A stretch of 64,000 nt of DNA from positions 1 to 64,000 of the forward strand of contig NZ_SEMC01000003.1 of the NCBI RefSeq assembly GCF_004153195.1, given 5' to 3'. The stretch comes from Sporolactobacillus sp. THM19-2. Lineage in GTDB: Bacteria > Bacillota > Bacilli > Bacillales > Sporolactobacillaceae. Shown here in pieces: positions 36,693 through 46,723 of the stretch. Position 1 is the first letter of the stretch. Each line of letters starts with the position of its first letter. The notes under the pieces were generated by a model. The model was given only the letters and a program-made list of their open reading frames with translations, was not told the DNA's origin and ran no database searches. The translations under genes were made by a program, and so were the position numbers.

Positions 36693-38219
36693 TCATCCTT
36701 TTAATATCGGTTTCAATCCGTAAACTTCTTCAAAATATCCAGATTTTTCCCCAAATGTCAAATGCTCAAGGGATAAGTCATCTTCGGCTGCCGCAGTAAT
36801 AACCACCTGGTCGTGTTTAAGAGAAACCGTGATACGTCGGACCTTCTGCTGGCGGCTGTCATCAAGGGCATCCGCAAGACGCAGAATAGCGGCAAGCTTG
36901 GCTACAATCAGTCTGCTGTCCGGATCAAGTATACTGAATGCTGCAGACCCTTTCACCGGAGTTTCTACACTGTGATAACGTGCAATACAGGCAATAATAT
37001 CCCGTTCTCTGTCTGATACGCCAATGATTTCCGATGATTGGATGATGTAGTAAGAATGAATATAATGCGCATTCATATCGATGAAGCTTCCGGCATCCTG
37101 GAGAATCGCTGCCAACTGCAGCAAAAGACGGCACCTTTTATCCAGCCCGTGAAGCGGCTTCAGACGATCAAATAAATGCAGCGCAAACTTCTCGACCGTA
37201 GCAATATGCTGCGCATCACAATTATATCTTGCCGCAATATTGCGTGCTGACCCGATAATATCCTCTGTGAAAGAATGATTAAATCTCCTTTTGTTATGTT
37301 CCAGTTCATTATGGATCAGGAGCCCGTCTGCCAGATCTGCTTCAGAAAGCAGAATACTCTTTGCGCCGGTCATCTCCAGCATGATTTTCAGTATCATGGC
37401 AGAAGGAAGAAGCTGATTGGCAGAGTCATAAGGTACCCGGTATTGCCGGGCAAGAACCTGAACCGGCATATTCAAAATATGGCGATAGAGTTCATTAAAA
37501 CGTTCTCTGTTGATTTTATCGCTGCTTGTTTTCAAAAATGCTCTTTTAAATGCGAGGAGATCCGTTCCGACAAGAACAAAATGTTCGTAACGGACATTCT
37601 TCGGTGCAAACTGCTGATACCCGTTAATCTTGCTCATAATATAATCTTCCATGATATCTACATAATTACCCGTCTGGCCTTCAAGATTGCCAAGCATTTC
37701 GCGGATACGGAGCGGTCCCAGTTTGATGTTTCTGGAAAAAATAAATTGCCCGTTATTATAGACGGTCAATTGCATACTCCCGGAGCCGATGTCAATCAGC
37801 ATGGTCCCTTCCTCAATCAGTTTACTGAATCCTTCTGTTTTATATGAAACCGCCTGATTATGCAGATAGCGTTCTTCCGCATTTGACAGCCATTCAAGAT
37901 TAAGTCCTGTCTTAATCCGGATCTGTTCTTTGACATAGGCGGCATTTGCTGCCTCCTGAACAGAACTTGCGGCAACTGCTCTGTATTCATCCACGCCATA
38001 ATCTTTCATAATCCGGACAAACCCGGCAAGCGCCCGGCAGGCCTGATCCACCGTACGGAAAGCAATCATGTCGTGATTATAGATATCGGCACCGATTGTG
38101 ACATCGGCACTGACATCTTCGAGTACCTTAAGACTCGTCATATCGGCAATTTTCAGGTCGATCACCTGTAATCCTACTGTTATGGACGCAAAGAGTCTGT
38201 GTCTTCCCGTCGTCTTCAC
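36693..38219 (-). CDS. ppx: Ppx/GppA-family exopolyphosphatase with HD domain
   Basis: A protein of about 508 residues with two actin-like Ppx/GppA lobes (about 8-300) and a C-terminal HD-like domain (about 310-508, with QDAGSFIDMNAHYIHSYYII). The second phosphate-binding motif is IDIGSGSMQLTVY. The first, usually DxGSNS, reads ITVGLQVIDLKI, so the N-terminal motif is degenerate. The start is uncertain: GTG at 38219 matches where family similarity begins, and an in-frame ATG lies at 38333 without a ribosome binding site. A TATAAT -10 on the minus strand is at 38361-38356. Likely partner of ppk. Confidence 0.85.
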   Translation of the reverse strand: MKTTGRHRLFASITVGLQVIDLKIADMTSLKVLEDVSADVTIGADIYNHDMIAFRTVDQACRALAGFVRIMKDYGVDEYRAVAASSVQEAANAAYVKEQIRIKTGLNLEWLSNAEERYLHNQAVSYKTEGFSKLIEEGTMLIDIGSGSMQLTVYNNGQFIFSRNIKLGPLRIREMLGNLEGQTGNYVDIMEDYIMSKINGYQQFAPKNVRYEHFVLVGTDLLAFKRAFLKTSSDKINRERFNELYRHILNMPVQVLARQYRVPYDSANQLLPSAMILKIMLEMTGAKSILLSEADLADGLLIHNELEHNKRRFNHSFTEDIIGSARNIAARYNCDAQHIATVEKFALHLFDRLKPLHGLDKRCRLLLQLAAILQDAGSFIDMNAHYIHSYYIIQSSEIIGVSDRERDIIACIARYHSVETPVKGSAAFSILDPDSRLIVAKLAAILRLADALDDSRQQKVRRITVSLKHDQVVITAAAEDDLSLEHLTFGEKSGYFEEVYGLKPILKG

Positions 38220-38471
38220 CCCATTTTCACAAGCCCTGTCTTTTCTTATCCGTAAAAATTCTTTGGATGATCGTGTCAGCGAACCCTGCCTCAGCCGGTG
38301 CCAGAGGCGGCCGGCCGGCAGGGTTTTCTTCATGAAACGGCATATTTCTGTCTTTATTATAAAGTAAAAGAACAAAGAACTTAACCGTCCTGACCGATCT
38401 TTACAAAAAAACACAGGATACTCCGGTCTCAGGTTTACTCCTGTCACCTGGATAAGACACTAAAGACAAAG

Positions 38472-38500
38472 AAAAACCCCGAACATTTTGCAGATGTTCA
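38472..38500 (-). terminator. Terminator of gltBD
   Basis: On the minus strand GAACAT pairs with ATGTTC around CTGCAAA, followed by GGGGTTTTTC. Confidence 0.75.
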
Positions 38501-38536
38501 GGATAATCATACATGATCTTTATTTTCCTGTCTCAT

Positions 38537-40000
38537 TCATTTCATCAGTGCATATTTTTTGTCCAGATAAAGATCGACAGCCGCAGCAACCCGGCGCCCC
38601 TCTTCGATTGCCCATACAATAAGGGAAGCACCCCGGCGCACATCACCTGCTGCAAATACGCCTTCCCGGCTGGTCATATAACTTTCTGCATCTGCCTGGA
38701 CCACACGACCCGACGGATCTTTATCAACCTGAAAATCATCGATCAGCCGGTCTTCCGCACCAATGAAGCCGATCGCGATCAACACGATGTCGGCATCCCA
38801 GATCCGCTCTGTCTCATCTGACTGATCTGACTTAAATAATCCGGTAACCAGCTGTTTGACATGATTCTGCTCATCACCAATAAACTTGTTTGTCTTTATA
38901 TAGTATGCACGCGGATCCCTGCCGAGCAGCTGGTCAGCTTCTTCGTAAGCATAATCCAGTGAGAAGACATTCGGATGTTCCGGCCAGGGATTATCTTTCT
39001 GCCGCTCGTCCGGGAGTCTGCCATGCTTTCCGAACTGCACGACACTGGTGCATCCCTGACGCAAAGCTGTTGCGACACAGTCTTCCCCTGTATCACCGCC
39101 GCCGATCACGATGACGCGTTTTCCTTTTGCATTTAAATCCGCTTTTAGCGGTTCGCCATAGAGTAAATGGCGATTACTTGCTGTCAGATAAACCATCGCC
39201 GGATTAATGCCATCGAGATTCCGTCCTTCAATCGACACATCCCGGTGCTTTCCCGCACCCGTGCAAAGCACAACGGCGTCATAATCGTCCCGAAGTTCTG
39301 ACGGCGTGATGTCCCTGCCGACATCCACACCTGTCCGGAACGTTATCCCTTCCTTCTTAAGCAGACTGATCCGTCGATCGACAATATCCTTTTCAATTTT
39401 CATGCTGGGAATACCGTACATCAGGAGACCGCCCGGGCGGTCTGAACGTTCAAATACCGTGACCCTGTGGCCGATCTTGTTGAGCTGATCGGCACAGGCA
39501 AGTCCCGCCGGGCCCGATCCGATGACAGCTATTTTCTTATTTGTTCTGCGTCTGGGCGGATGCGGCGTAACCCATCCTTCTTCAAATGCCCGGTCGATAA
39601 TGGCCCGTTCAATAGATTTAATGGAAACCGGCTCACTGACAAAACCTGCCGTACATGAGCCTTCACACGGTGCCGGGCAGGCTCTTGCCGTAAATTCCGG
39701 AAAATTATTTGTTTTCGTCAGACGTTCGTAAGCTTCTTTCCAGAGTCCATGATAGACAAGATCGTTCCACTCCGGAATCAAGTTGTGAATCGGACAGCCG
39801 CTTGTTCCTCTGTTCAGAACAGTACCCAACTGACAGTAGGGTGTCCCACAATCCATACAGCGGGCAGCCTGATTTCTGACATCTCCTTCTGACATGGTCA
39901 GCCGGTATTCATTCCAGTCATGAACCCGCTCAAGCGGTAAACGTTCTTTCTGATTCTTCTTCTCTATATTCAGGAAACCCATCAGTTGTCCCATAGTCAC
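38537..40000 (-). CDS. gltD: Glutamate synthase small subunit
   Basis: A 487-residue NADPH-oxidising subunit of GOGAT (called gltB in B. subtilis). N-terminal cysteines for the Fe-S clusters lie in ARCMDCGTPYCQLG, GCPIHNLIPEW and CPAPCEGSC. FAD (GSGPAGLACA) and NADPH (GGGDTGEDC) folds follow. The GTG at 40000 sits six bases after AAAGGA; an ATG two codons later is the alternative. It follows gltB by 36 bp. Confidence 0.96.
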   Translation of the reverse strand: MTMGQLMGFLNIEKKNQKERLPLERVHDWNEYRLTMSEGDVRNQAARCMDCGTPYCQLGTVLNRGTSGCPIHNLIPEWNDLVYHGLWKEAYERLTKTNNFPEFTARACPAPCEGSCTAGFVSEPVSIKSIERAIIDRAFEEGWVTPHPPRRRTNKKIAVIGSGPAGLACADQLNKIGHRVTVFERSDRPGGLLMYGIPSMKIEKDIVDRRISLLKKEGITFRTGVDVGRDITPSELRDDYDAVVLCTGAGKHRDVSIEGRNLDGINPAMVYLTASNRHLLYGEPLKADLNAKGKRVIVIGGGDTGEDCVATALRQGCTSVVQFGKHGRLPDERQKDNPWPEHPNVFSLDYAYEEADQLLGRDPRAYYIKTNKFIGDEQNHVKQLVTGLFKSDQSDETERIWDADIVLIAIGFIGAEDRLIDDFQVDKDPSGRVVQADAESYMTSREGVFAAGDVRRGASLIVWAIEEGRRVAAAVDLYLDKKYALMK

Positions 40001-40036
40001 TCTTCATCCTTTCCGGATTTTCCCGATAATCACTTA

Positions 40037-43000
40037 TTATACCGGCTGGTATTTGACATAGCCGGCCGTCAGCTTTCCACTCTTCTTTAAATAAAAAGCC
40101 TGTTCCTGAGCCTGCTTCTGAGACAGGCCTTCCGACTCCAATCGACTAATCTGTGCCAGCATGGTTTCATAATCGCGCGGGATGATCTTGACCAGCCGCT
40201 CAAGTGTCTCACTCCAGTGATCAAGCGCAGCCTTTGCTTTCGGGCTGCCGGTATAAGCGAGATGATTTTTCATCAGTTCGTATACCTTCATCTGCTCATC
40301 TTTCTCCGTCACTCGTTCGATATTGACGAGCGCCTGATTAATATGATGAACCAGCTGATCTTCGGGCTGTTCAGAAAGGATATAAGCCACTCCGCCGGAC
40401 ATTCCGGCAGCAAAATTCCGTCCTATTGCACCGAGAATGATCACGTTTCCGCCTGTCATATATTCGCATCCGTTCTCACCGACTCCTTCGACCACCGCCT
40501 GTGCCCCACTGTTGCGGACACAGAACCGGCCACCGGCAGTACCACGGATATAGGCTTCTCCATCCGTGGCACCAAAAAAGGCAACGTTCCCCATCATCGC
40601 CTGAGCGTCGGTATTCACACCGGCCACTTCTTCAGACCTGATGATCACTTTACCACCGGAGAGACCTTTTCCTACATAATCGTTGGCGTCGCCGATAAGT
40701 GACATCGTGACCCCTTTGGGAATAAACGAGGCAAAGCTCTGGCCGGCACTTCCGGCAAACTGAAGATTGATGGTATCCTCGGGTAAACCGCGACCGGCTG
40801 TAGACTTGGAAATCACATACCCCAGGGTAGTGCCCACCGTCCGATCTGCATTTCTGATCTTATAGGACAGATGAATCGGATGTTTATTTTCAATCGTCGA
40901 CAGGCATGTAGATATCAGATGACGTTCATCGAAACGACGTTCCATATGATGATCCTGAGCCCGCGCAAAATGCCGTTTGGAGACATCGCTTTCGGCCTGA
41001 TAGAGAAGATCCGAAAGATCAAGATGCTTTGCTTTCCAGTGATTATGCACTTCTTTTTTAATCCGCAGCAGGTGCGCCTGACCGATCACCTCATCCAGTG
41101 AGCGATAACCCAGATCAGCAAGCTGTTCGCGGAGATCCTGAGCGATGAAAGTCATAAAGTTGACAATGTAATCCGGACTGCCGGAAAAATTTTTGCGCAG
41201 TTCAGGATTCTGAGTCGCAATGCCGACAGGACAGGTGTCCAGATGACAATGGCGCATCATCAGACACCCGAGCACAACAAGCGGAGCTGTCGCAAAGCCG
41301 AACTCTTCAGCACCCAGGCAGGCAGCAATCAATACATCGCGGCCTGTCATCAGTTTTCCATCCGTTTCCAGTCTGACACGGTCGCGAAGCCCGTTCTTCA
41401 TCAATGTCTGATGGGCTTCGGCCAGGCCGATTTCCCACGGAAGTCCGGCATGCTTAATCGATGTTTTGGACGCGGCACCTGTCCCGCCGTCATGGCCGCT
41501 GATCAGAATCACGTCGGCTTTTCCTTTCGCAACACCGGCAGCGATTGTTCCGACCCCGCCTTTGGCGACCAGTTTCACACTTATTCTCGCTTTTGGATTA
41601 CTGGATTTCAGATCATAAATCAGCTGCGCCAGATCCTCAATAGAATAAATGTCATGGTGAGGCGGGGGTGAAATCAGGGCCACACCGGGCGTTGCTCTTC
41701 TTGTATGTGCAATCCAGGGGTACACTTTACCGGCAGGGAGCTGACCGCCCTCGCCCGGTTTTGCACCCTGTGCCATCTTGATCTGGAGTTCTGATGCTTC
41801 CGAAAGATAGTAGCTTGTTACGCCAAAACGTGCCGAGGCCACCTGTTTAATGGCACTCCTGCGCCAGTTACCCTTTGCGTCAGGGGTGAATCGTTCGGGA
41901 TTTTCGCCGCCTTCACCGCTGTTGCTCTTTCCGCCAATCCGGTTCATGGCTATGGCCATGGCTTCATGTGCTTCTTTGCTGATTGATCCATAGGACATAG
42001 CCCCTGTTTTAAATCGTCTGAACAGGTTTTCAACGGGTTCGACCTCATCGACAGGAATCGGTTCTCTGTCTCTTTCGAAAGTCAGCAGGCTGCGAATAGT
42101 TGAGAATGGGGCATTGTCAACCATTTCCGCATAATCTTTATATAATTTATAATCATTTCGTCTTGTCGCCTGCTGAAGCATATGAATAATGAGCGGTTCA
42201 ATTTTATGCTGCTCACCGCCCCTGCGCCATTGCAGCGTACTGCCGGCATCGAGTGATCTGAGTCTTCCTTCCCTGAGTTCATCAGTGGCTTTTCTGTGCC
42301 GTAAAATCGTTTCCTCAGCGATCTCGTCGAGTCCGATACCGCCGATCTGGGAAACGGTACCTTTAAAATATTTTTGAATCAGTTTATCTGAAAGACCGAG
42401 CGCTTCAAATGTCTGAGCACCCCTGTAACTCTGTATAGATGAAATACCTACCTTGGACATGATTTTCACAAGGCCGCCGACAAGTGCGGCTATATAATTC
42501 TTTTCGGCCGTTTCCTCATCCATAGTCAGATGTCCGGCCGTTCTCAGCGCACAGACCGTTTCAATGGCCAGATACGGATGAATGGCGTCTGCTCCGTAAC
42601 CCAGCAGTAAAGCCACCTGGTGGCTGTCGCGCGGCTCTCCGGAATCAACAATCAGACTGACCTCCGGCCGGGTCCCCTTATCAATCAAATGATGATGCAG
42701 GGCACTGACTGCCAGCAGCGAAGGGATCGGCAAGTGATGTTCATCAATTTTTCGGTCAGAGAGAATCAACAGGGAAACCCCTTCATGGATCAGCTGATCA
42801 GCCTGTAAAATCACCTGATCCAGCGCATCGGAAAGGCCCTTCTCCCCTTTGTCTGCCGTAAAGAGTGTGTCAATCGTCGCCGACTTGAGCCCCTGACGGG
42901 TTACAGCGCGGAACGTGCGGCGATCCAGTATCGGATGCTCCAGCCGAATTTGTCTGGTCAGGTGATGCGTCGGATCAAGAAGTCCGACATGAGGGCCAAG

Positions 43001-44590
43001 CCAGGTGATCTTCGACATGACCCATGCCTCCCGGATCGCATCAATTGGCGGATTCGTCACCTGGGAGAACCATTGCTTAAAATAATCAAATAAGAGCTGC
43101 GGTTTATTGGAAAGAACAGCAAGCGGCGTGTCGTTTCCCATCGAACCGGTGGGTTCCTTTCCCTGTTCTGCCATCGGCTGTATCGCTTTAGTTACATCTT
43201 CATACGTATACCCCTGCACTTTCTGCTGATAAAGGCGCACGCTGCCGGGGAGTTTCTCCGGTTCTGCTGCTCCTCCTTTTAATTCAATAACCGTCTTTTT
43301 CAATAATTCCTGATAATTTTCAGAAAGGCTGATCTCTTTTTTGAGCTCGTCGCTCGGAATAATTCTTCCTTTCTCCGTGTCAATGAGCAGCAGCTGTCCA
43401 GGCTTCAGGTGACATCTTTCACGAATGTTTGCCGGATCCAGATCAGCCACACCCACCTCGGAGGAGAACACAACCTTGTCATCATTTGTAATATAGTAGC
43501 GGGCGGGGCGCAGACCGTTACGGTCCAGAACAGCACCAATCTGTTTACCGTTACAAAAGCCGAGCGCCATGGGACCATCCCACGGTTCCATCAGCCGGCT
43601 GTGAAATTCGTAGAACTGACGCAGATAATCCGGAAGTTCCGAATCCCCTTCCCACGGTTCCGGCACCATCATCATAATGGCATGCGGCAGCGAGAATCCG
43701 TGGAACGTCAGAAATTCCAGCACATTATCAAAAATGGCTGAGTCACTGCCTTCCGGATCAATAATCTGAGGCAGTCTTCCGCCCGACAGCCGTTTAGCCA
43801 TGGCATTAAACCAGCTTATATTCCCGCGGATGGTATTGATTTCGCCATTATGAACAATCATACGGTTCGGGTGTGCCCTCTCCCAGCTTGGGAACGTATT
43901 TGTACTGTAGCGGGAATGCACTAAAGCGAGTGACGAAATAAAACGCTCATCCTGTAAATCCGTATAATAAGCGGCCACTTCTTTTGCACGAAGCATACCT
44001 TTATAGACCAGTGTCTGGCTGGAAAGACTTGCGACATAGATTTCACCTTTCAGCTTCTCTTCGATCGCTTTTCTTAACAGATACAATTTGATGTCCAGAG
44101 CCTGCCCTGAATCGTGAGATGCCGTCCCGATAAACATCTGCATCATAAACGGCGCTTTACTGCGGGCAAGCGGCGTGATTTCATTTTCAGATACCGGAAC
44201 ATCGCGTTCTCCATAAAGTCGCATGTTGCGTGCGGAAATACATGCCTTGATCTTTCCTATGGCCACAAGCCGGCTTGAACGGTCCTGAGGAAGGAAAAAC
44301 ATGCCGACGCCATAATGCCCGGCTTCAGGAAGAGAAAACGTGCACACTTCCTGAAAAAAACGATCCGGAATCTGTACAAGAATGCCAGCCCCGTCACCTG
44401 TTTTTCCATCAGCAGCTTTACCCGCCCGGTGATCAAGACGAGTGAGCATTTTAAGTGCTGTCCTGACCACATCATTTGTCGCCCGTCCTTTTATATCCGC
44501 ATACAGACCAATACCACATGAATCATGTTCAAATTCAGGACGGTACAGGCCTTCCGTAACCTTTTCTCCTGTTTGACTTGTTGGCAGCAT
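40037..44590 (-). CDS. gltB: Glutamate synthase large subunit
   Basis: A 1517-residue GOGAT alpha subunit (gltA in B. subtilis). It transfers the amide of glutamine to 2-oxoglutarate. A short propeptide precedes the mature N-terminal Cys of the class II glutaminase domain (HDSCGIGLYAD), followed by the central domain, the FMN/[3Fe-4S] synthase domain (GGKSNSGEGGENPERF, CLMMRHCHLDTCPVGIATQ), and the C-terminal GXGXG beta-helix. ATG at 44590 has AAGGAAGG at nine-base spacing; an ATG nine bases upstream is too close to it. It is divergent from gltC. Confidence 0.97.
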   Translation of the reverse strand: MLPTSQTGEKVTEGLYRPEFEHDSCGIGLYADIKGRATNDVVRTALKMLTRLDHRAGKAADGKTGDGAGILVQIPDRFFQEVCTFSLPEAGHYGVGMFFLPQDRSSRLVAIGKIKACISARNMRLYGERDVPVSENEITPLARSKAPFMMQMFIGTASHDSGQALDIKLYLLRKAIEEKLKGEIYVASLSSQTLVYKGMLRAKEVAAYYTDLQDERFISSLALVHSRYSTNTFPSWERAHPNRMIVHNGEINTIRGNISWFNAMAKRLSGGRLPQIIDPEGSDSAIFDNVLEFLTFHGFSLPHAIMMMVPEPWEGDSELPDYLRQFYEFHSRLMEPWDGPMALGFCNGKQIGAVLDRNGLRPARYYITNDDKVVFSSEVGVADLDPANIRERCHLKPGQLLLIDTEKGRIIPSDELKKEISLSENYQELLKKTVIELKGGAAEPEKLPGSVRLYQQKVQGYTYEDVTKAIQPMAEQGKEPTGSMGNDTPLAVLSNKPQLLFDYFKQWFSQVTNPPIDAIREAWVMSKITWLGPHVGLLDPTHHLTRQIRLEHPILDRRTFRAVTRQGLKSATIDTLFTADKGEKGLSDALDQVILQADQLIHEGVSLLILSDRKIDEHHLPIPSLLAVSALHHHLIDKGTRPEVSLIVDSGEPRDSHQVALLLGYGADAIHPYLAIETVCALRTAGHLTMDEETAEKNYIAALVGGLVKIMSKVGISSIQSYRGAQTFEALGLSDKLIQKYFKGTVSQIGGIGLDEIAEETILRHRKATDELREGRLRSLDAGSTLQWRRGGEQHKIEPLIIHMLQQATRRNDYKLYKDYAEMVDNAPFSTIRSLLTFERDREPIPVDEVEPVENLFRRFKTGAMSYGSISKEAHEAMAIAMNRIGGKSNSGEGGENPERFTPDAKGNWRRSAIKQVASARFGVTSYYLSEASELQIKMAQGAKPGEGGQLPAGKVYPWIAHTRRATPGVALISPPPHHDIYSIEDLAQLIYDLKSSNPKARISVKLVAKGGVGTIAAGVAKGKADVILISGHDGGTGAASKTSIKHAGLPWEIGLAEAHQTLMKNGLRDRVRLETDGKLMTGRDVLIAACLGAEEFGFATAPLVVLGCLMMRHCHLDTCPVGIATQNPELRKNFSGSPDYIVNFMTFIAQDLREQLADLGYRSLDEVIGQAHLLRIKKEVHNHWKAKHLDLSDLLYQAESDVSKRHFARAQDHHMERRFDERHLISTCLSTIENKHPIHLSYKIRNADRTVGTTLGYVISKSTAGRGLPEDTINLQFAGSAGQSFASFIPKGVTMSLIGDANDYVGKGLSGGKVIIRSEEVAGVNTDAQAMMGNVAFFGATDGEAYIRGTAGGRFCVRNSGAQAVVEGVGENGCEYMTGGNVIILGAIGRNFAAGMSGGVAYILSEQPEDQLVHHINQALVNIERVTEKDEQMKVYELMKNHLAYTGSPKAKAALDHWSETLERLVKIIPRDYETMLAQISRLESEGLSQKQAQEQAFYLKKSGKLTAGYVKYQPV

Positions 44591-44711
44591 TAACCTCATC
44601 CTTCCTTCTGTATGCCATCATCACTCGTATATCTGCATCTATCTGTTCCACTTTTCAGAAAATGCTTTTCTGTCTCTTATCATTTTATTCCGAAAAGTAT
44701 GTTGATTATAT

Positions 44712-44740
44712 TTTACACTTTATATATCAATCTTTACAAT
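44712..44740 (+). promoter_or_regulatory. SigA promoter of gltC
   Basis: TTTACA and TACAAT are separated by exactly 17 bp. On the other strand a TATAAT (44710-44705) can serve gltBD. Confidence 0.75.
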
Positions 44741-44775
44741 ATATAATTAAGAATATATCAATCTCATATTGATAT
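44722..44775. promoter_or_regulatory. Candidate GltC binding sites
   Basis: ATATATCAATCT occurs twice, at 44722-44733 and 44753-44764, 31 bp apart. The second copy runs into the dyad ATCTCATATTGATAT (44761-44775), close to the GltC box known from B. subtilis. Relative to a gltBD -10 at 44710-44705 the sites fall near -35 and -60, as for LysR activators. Confidence 0.6.
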
Positions 44776-44792
44776 GAATGGAGTCGGGATAC

Positions 44793-45698
44793 ATGGAATT
44801 GCGGCAAATTGAATATTTTATCGAAGCAGCAAAACGTGAACATATGACTAAAGCCGCCGAATCCCTGCACGTTGCCCAGTCAGCAGTCAGCAGGCAGATT
44901 GCGGTACTCGAAGAAGAACTTGGTATCGCCCTGTTCACACGAAAAGGCCGAAATATCCAGTTGACACCGGCCGGGAAAATCTTTCTGGAACATGCAGAGC
45001 GGGGATTAATAGAACTGAATAAAGCCAGACAAAAAATCAGGGAGCATCTTAATCCGGAAACAGGCACGATTCCTCTCGGGATCTCGACAAGCCTTTCCGT
45101 TCATACGCTGCCTGTCATCCTGCAAAACTTTAGAAAAGCCCATCCGGGCATTAGTTTTCAGTTGCATCAGGGGACGGTTCCCTACCTGATCCGGATGATT
45201 GAACAGGGGCGGATTGATCTCGCCTTTGCCTCCCCCGTCCCGAAAGATATTGACAGTGTTTCAAGCAAAATTCTTTACAGCGAACGACTGGTACTTTTGC
45301 TGCCGAAGCATCACCTTTTTGCAGGGCGCGGCCCGGTATCCTTATCCCAGCTGAAAGACGAACGGTTTATTACGTTCCGGAGCCGGCTGTCCCTTCAGGA
45401 ATTGTTCCGCGAGGCCTGCGCGCAGGCAGGATTTAAGCCGAACATTGTCTTTGAAGGAGAAGATATGGATACGATTAAGGGACTCGTTGCTGCTAATTTC
45501 GGTATTGCGTTAATGCCGCAGAACTCGGTAGCCTATAATCTGTCTCCTGAGATTACAACCGCTGCGATTGAAGCGCCAAGAATATCCCGAACGGTCGGAG
45601 TCATCCGGCCGCGGGACCGGGAACTCGCCCCGTCAGAACAGCTGTTCTCCAGTTTTACAGATCAGTTCTATGAACGGTTGTATCGTTTTGGGCAGTAA
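44793..45698 (+). CDS. gltC: LysR-family activator GltC
   Basis: A 301-residue LysR regulator with an N-terminal winged HTH (MELRQIEYFIEAAKREHMTKAAESLHVAQSAVSRQI) and a two-lobed effector domain (about 90-295). Divergence from gltBD identifies it as GltC, which activates glutamate synthase when 2-oxoglutarate is high and glutamate low. The ATG at 44793 has GGAG nine bases before it; an ATG 15 bases upstream has no site. GltC normally also represses itself, consistent with the overlapping promoter and repeats. Confidence 0.92.
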   Translation: MELRQIEYFIEAAKREHMTKAAESLHVAQSAVSRQIAVLEEELGIALFTRKGRNIQLTPAGKIFLEHAERGLIELNKARQKIREHLNPETGTIPLGISTSLSVHTLPVILQNFRKAHPGISFQLHQGTVPYLIRMIEQGRIDLAFASPVPKDIDSVSSKILYSERLVLLLPKHHLFAGRGPVSLSQLKDERFITFRSRLSLQELFREACAQAGFKPNIVFEGEDMDTIKGLVAANFGIALMPQNSVAYNLSPEITTAAIEAPRISRTVGVIRPRDRELAPSEQLFSSFTDQFYERLYRFGQ

Positions 45699-45714
45699 TA
45701 CATGTGATGATATA

Positions 45715-45750
45715 AAGCGGGCATCCGGTTTGAAGACCGGATGCCCGCTT
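45715..45750. terminator. Bidirectional hairpin between gltC and lipA
   Basis: A perfect 15-bp stem (AAGCGGGCATCCGGT and complement) lies between the two converging genes. The T-run is poor. Confidence 0.7.
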
Positions 45751-45775
45751 CCTATGTGTCAGGCCGTCTTTGTCT

Positions 45776-46699
45776 TTACTGACCGGACTCTTCTTCCTCA
45801 GCAATCAACCGGTCATGCCTCCTGCGTGACTCTTCGCCCACCTGTTCATCAGCATGATAGGAGGTACGCGCGAGCGGTCCCGACACACAATGACGAAAGC
45901 CTTTGGAAAGGGCAATTTCTCTCAGCTCATTAAATTCTTCCGGACTGTAATAACGCACAACGTCCAGATGTTTTCTCGTTGGCTGAAGATACTGACCGAT
46001 AACCATAATGTCGACATGGTTGGCCAGTAAATCGTCCATAACCTGCAGTATTTCTTCCTTTGTTTCACCAAGACCCAGCATAATACTGGATTTAGTAGGT
46101 GTATTCGGGCTCAGTTCCTTGACCCGGCGCAGAACGGCAAGCGATCGGTCATAAGTTGCGATCGCCCGGACTCTTTTGGTTAATCTGCGAACGGTTTCTA
46201 CATTATGGTCAAAAATATCAGGCTTCGCATCCATCAGGGTCTCGATACTTGCATCGTCACCCTTCATATCGGAAGGAAGAACCTCAATGGTACAGTATGG
46301 CACTTTTCTCCGGATGGCCCGGACCGTCTCGGCAAAAACACCGGCACCGCCATCATTCAGATCATCACGGGCAACTGCAGTAATGACGACATGACGAAGT
46401 TTCATTCTTTTCACTGAATCGGCAACGCGCTCCGGTTCTCTGAGGTCAAGTTCTGTCGGCCGTCCTGTCTTAACGGCACAAAACCTGCACCCGCGGGTAC
46501 AGATATCACCAAGAATCATAAAAGTTGCGGTTCGTCTTGAAGCCCAGCATTCGTGGATGTTGGGACATTTCGCTTCTTCGCAGACCGTATGCAGCCTCTC
46601 CTGTCGCACTAATGTCCTGATTCCGCGAAAATCCTGGTTTGTATTCAGTCTGATCTTCAGCCAGTCCGGTTTTCTCAGAAATTCTCTATGTTTCTCCAT
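45776..46699 (-). CDS. lipA: Lipoyl synthase LipA
   Basis: A 307-residue radical-SAM enzyme that inserts two sulphurs into octanoyl groups on carrier proteins. The auxiliary cluster cysteines are Cys40, Cys45 and Cys51 ([12 protein letters not shown]) and the radical-SAM cysteines Cys67, Cys71 and Cys74 (CTRGCRFC). The late ARTSYHAD segment holds the conserved serine ligand. It follows lipM by 24 bp. In B. subtilis lipA lies beside lytH; here it pairs with lipM, giving a compact lipoate operon. Confidence 0.97.
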   Translation of the reverse strand: MEKHREFLRKPDWLKIRLNTNQDFRGIRTLVRQERLHTVCEEAKCPNIHECWASRRTATFMILGDICTRGCRFCAVKTGRPTELDLREPERVADSVKRMKLRHVVITAVARDDLNDGGAGVFAETVRAIRRKVPYCTIEVLPSDMKGDDASIETLMDAKPDIFDHNVETVRRLTKRVRAIATYDRSLAVLRRVKELSPNTPTKSSIMLGLGETKEEILQVMDDLLANHVDIMVIGQYLQPTRKHLDVVRYYSPEEFNELREIALSKGFRHCVSGPLARTSYHADEQVGEESRRRHDRLIAEEEESGQ

Positions 46700-46723
46700 T
46701 GAAGTTCTCCCCTTCCGGATGAT

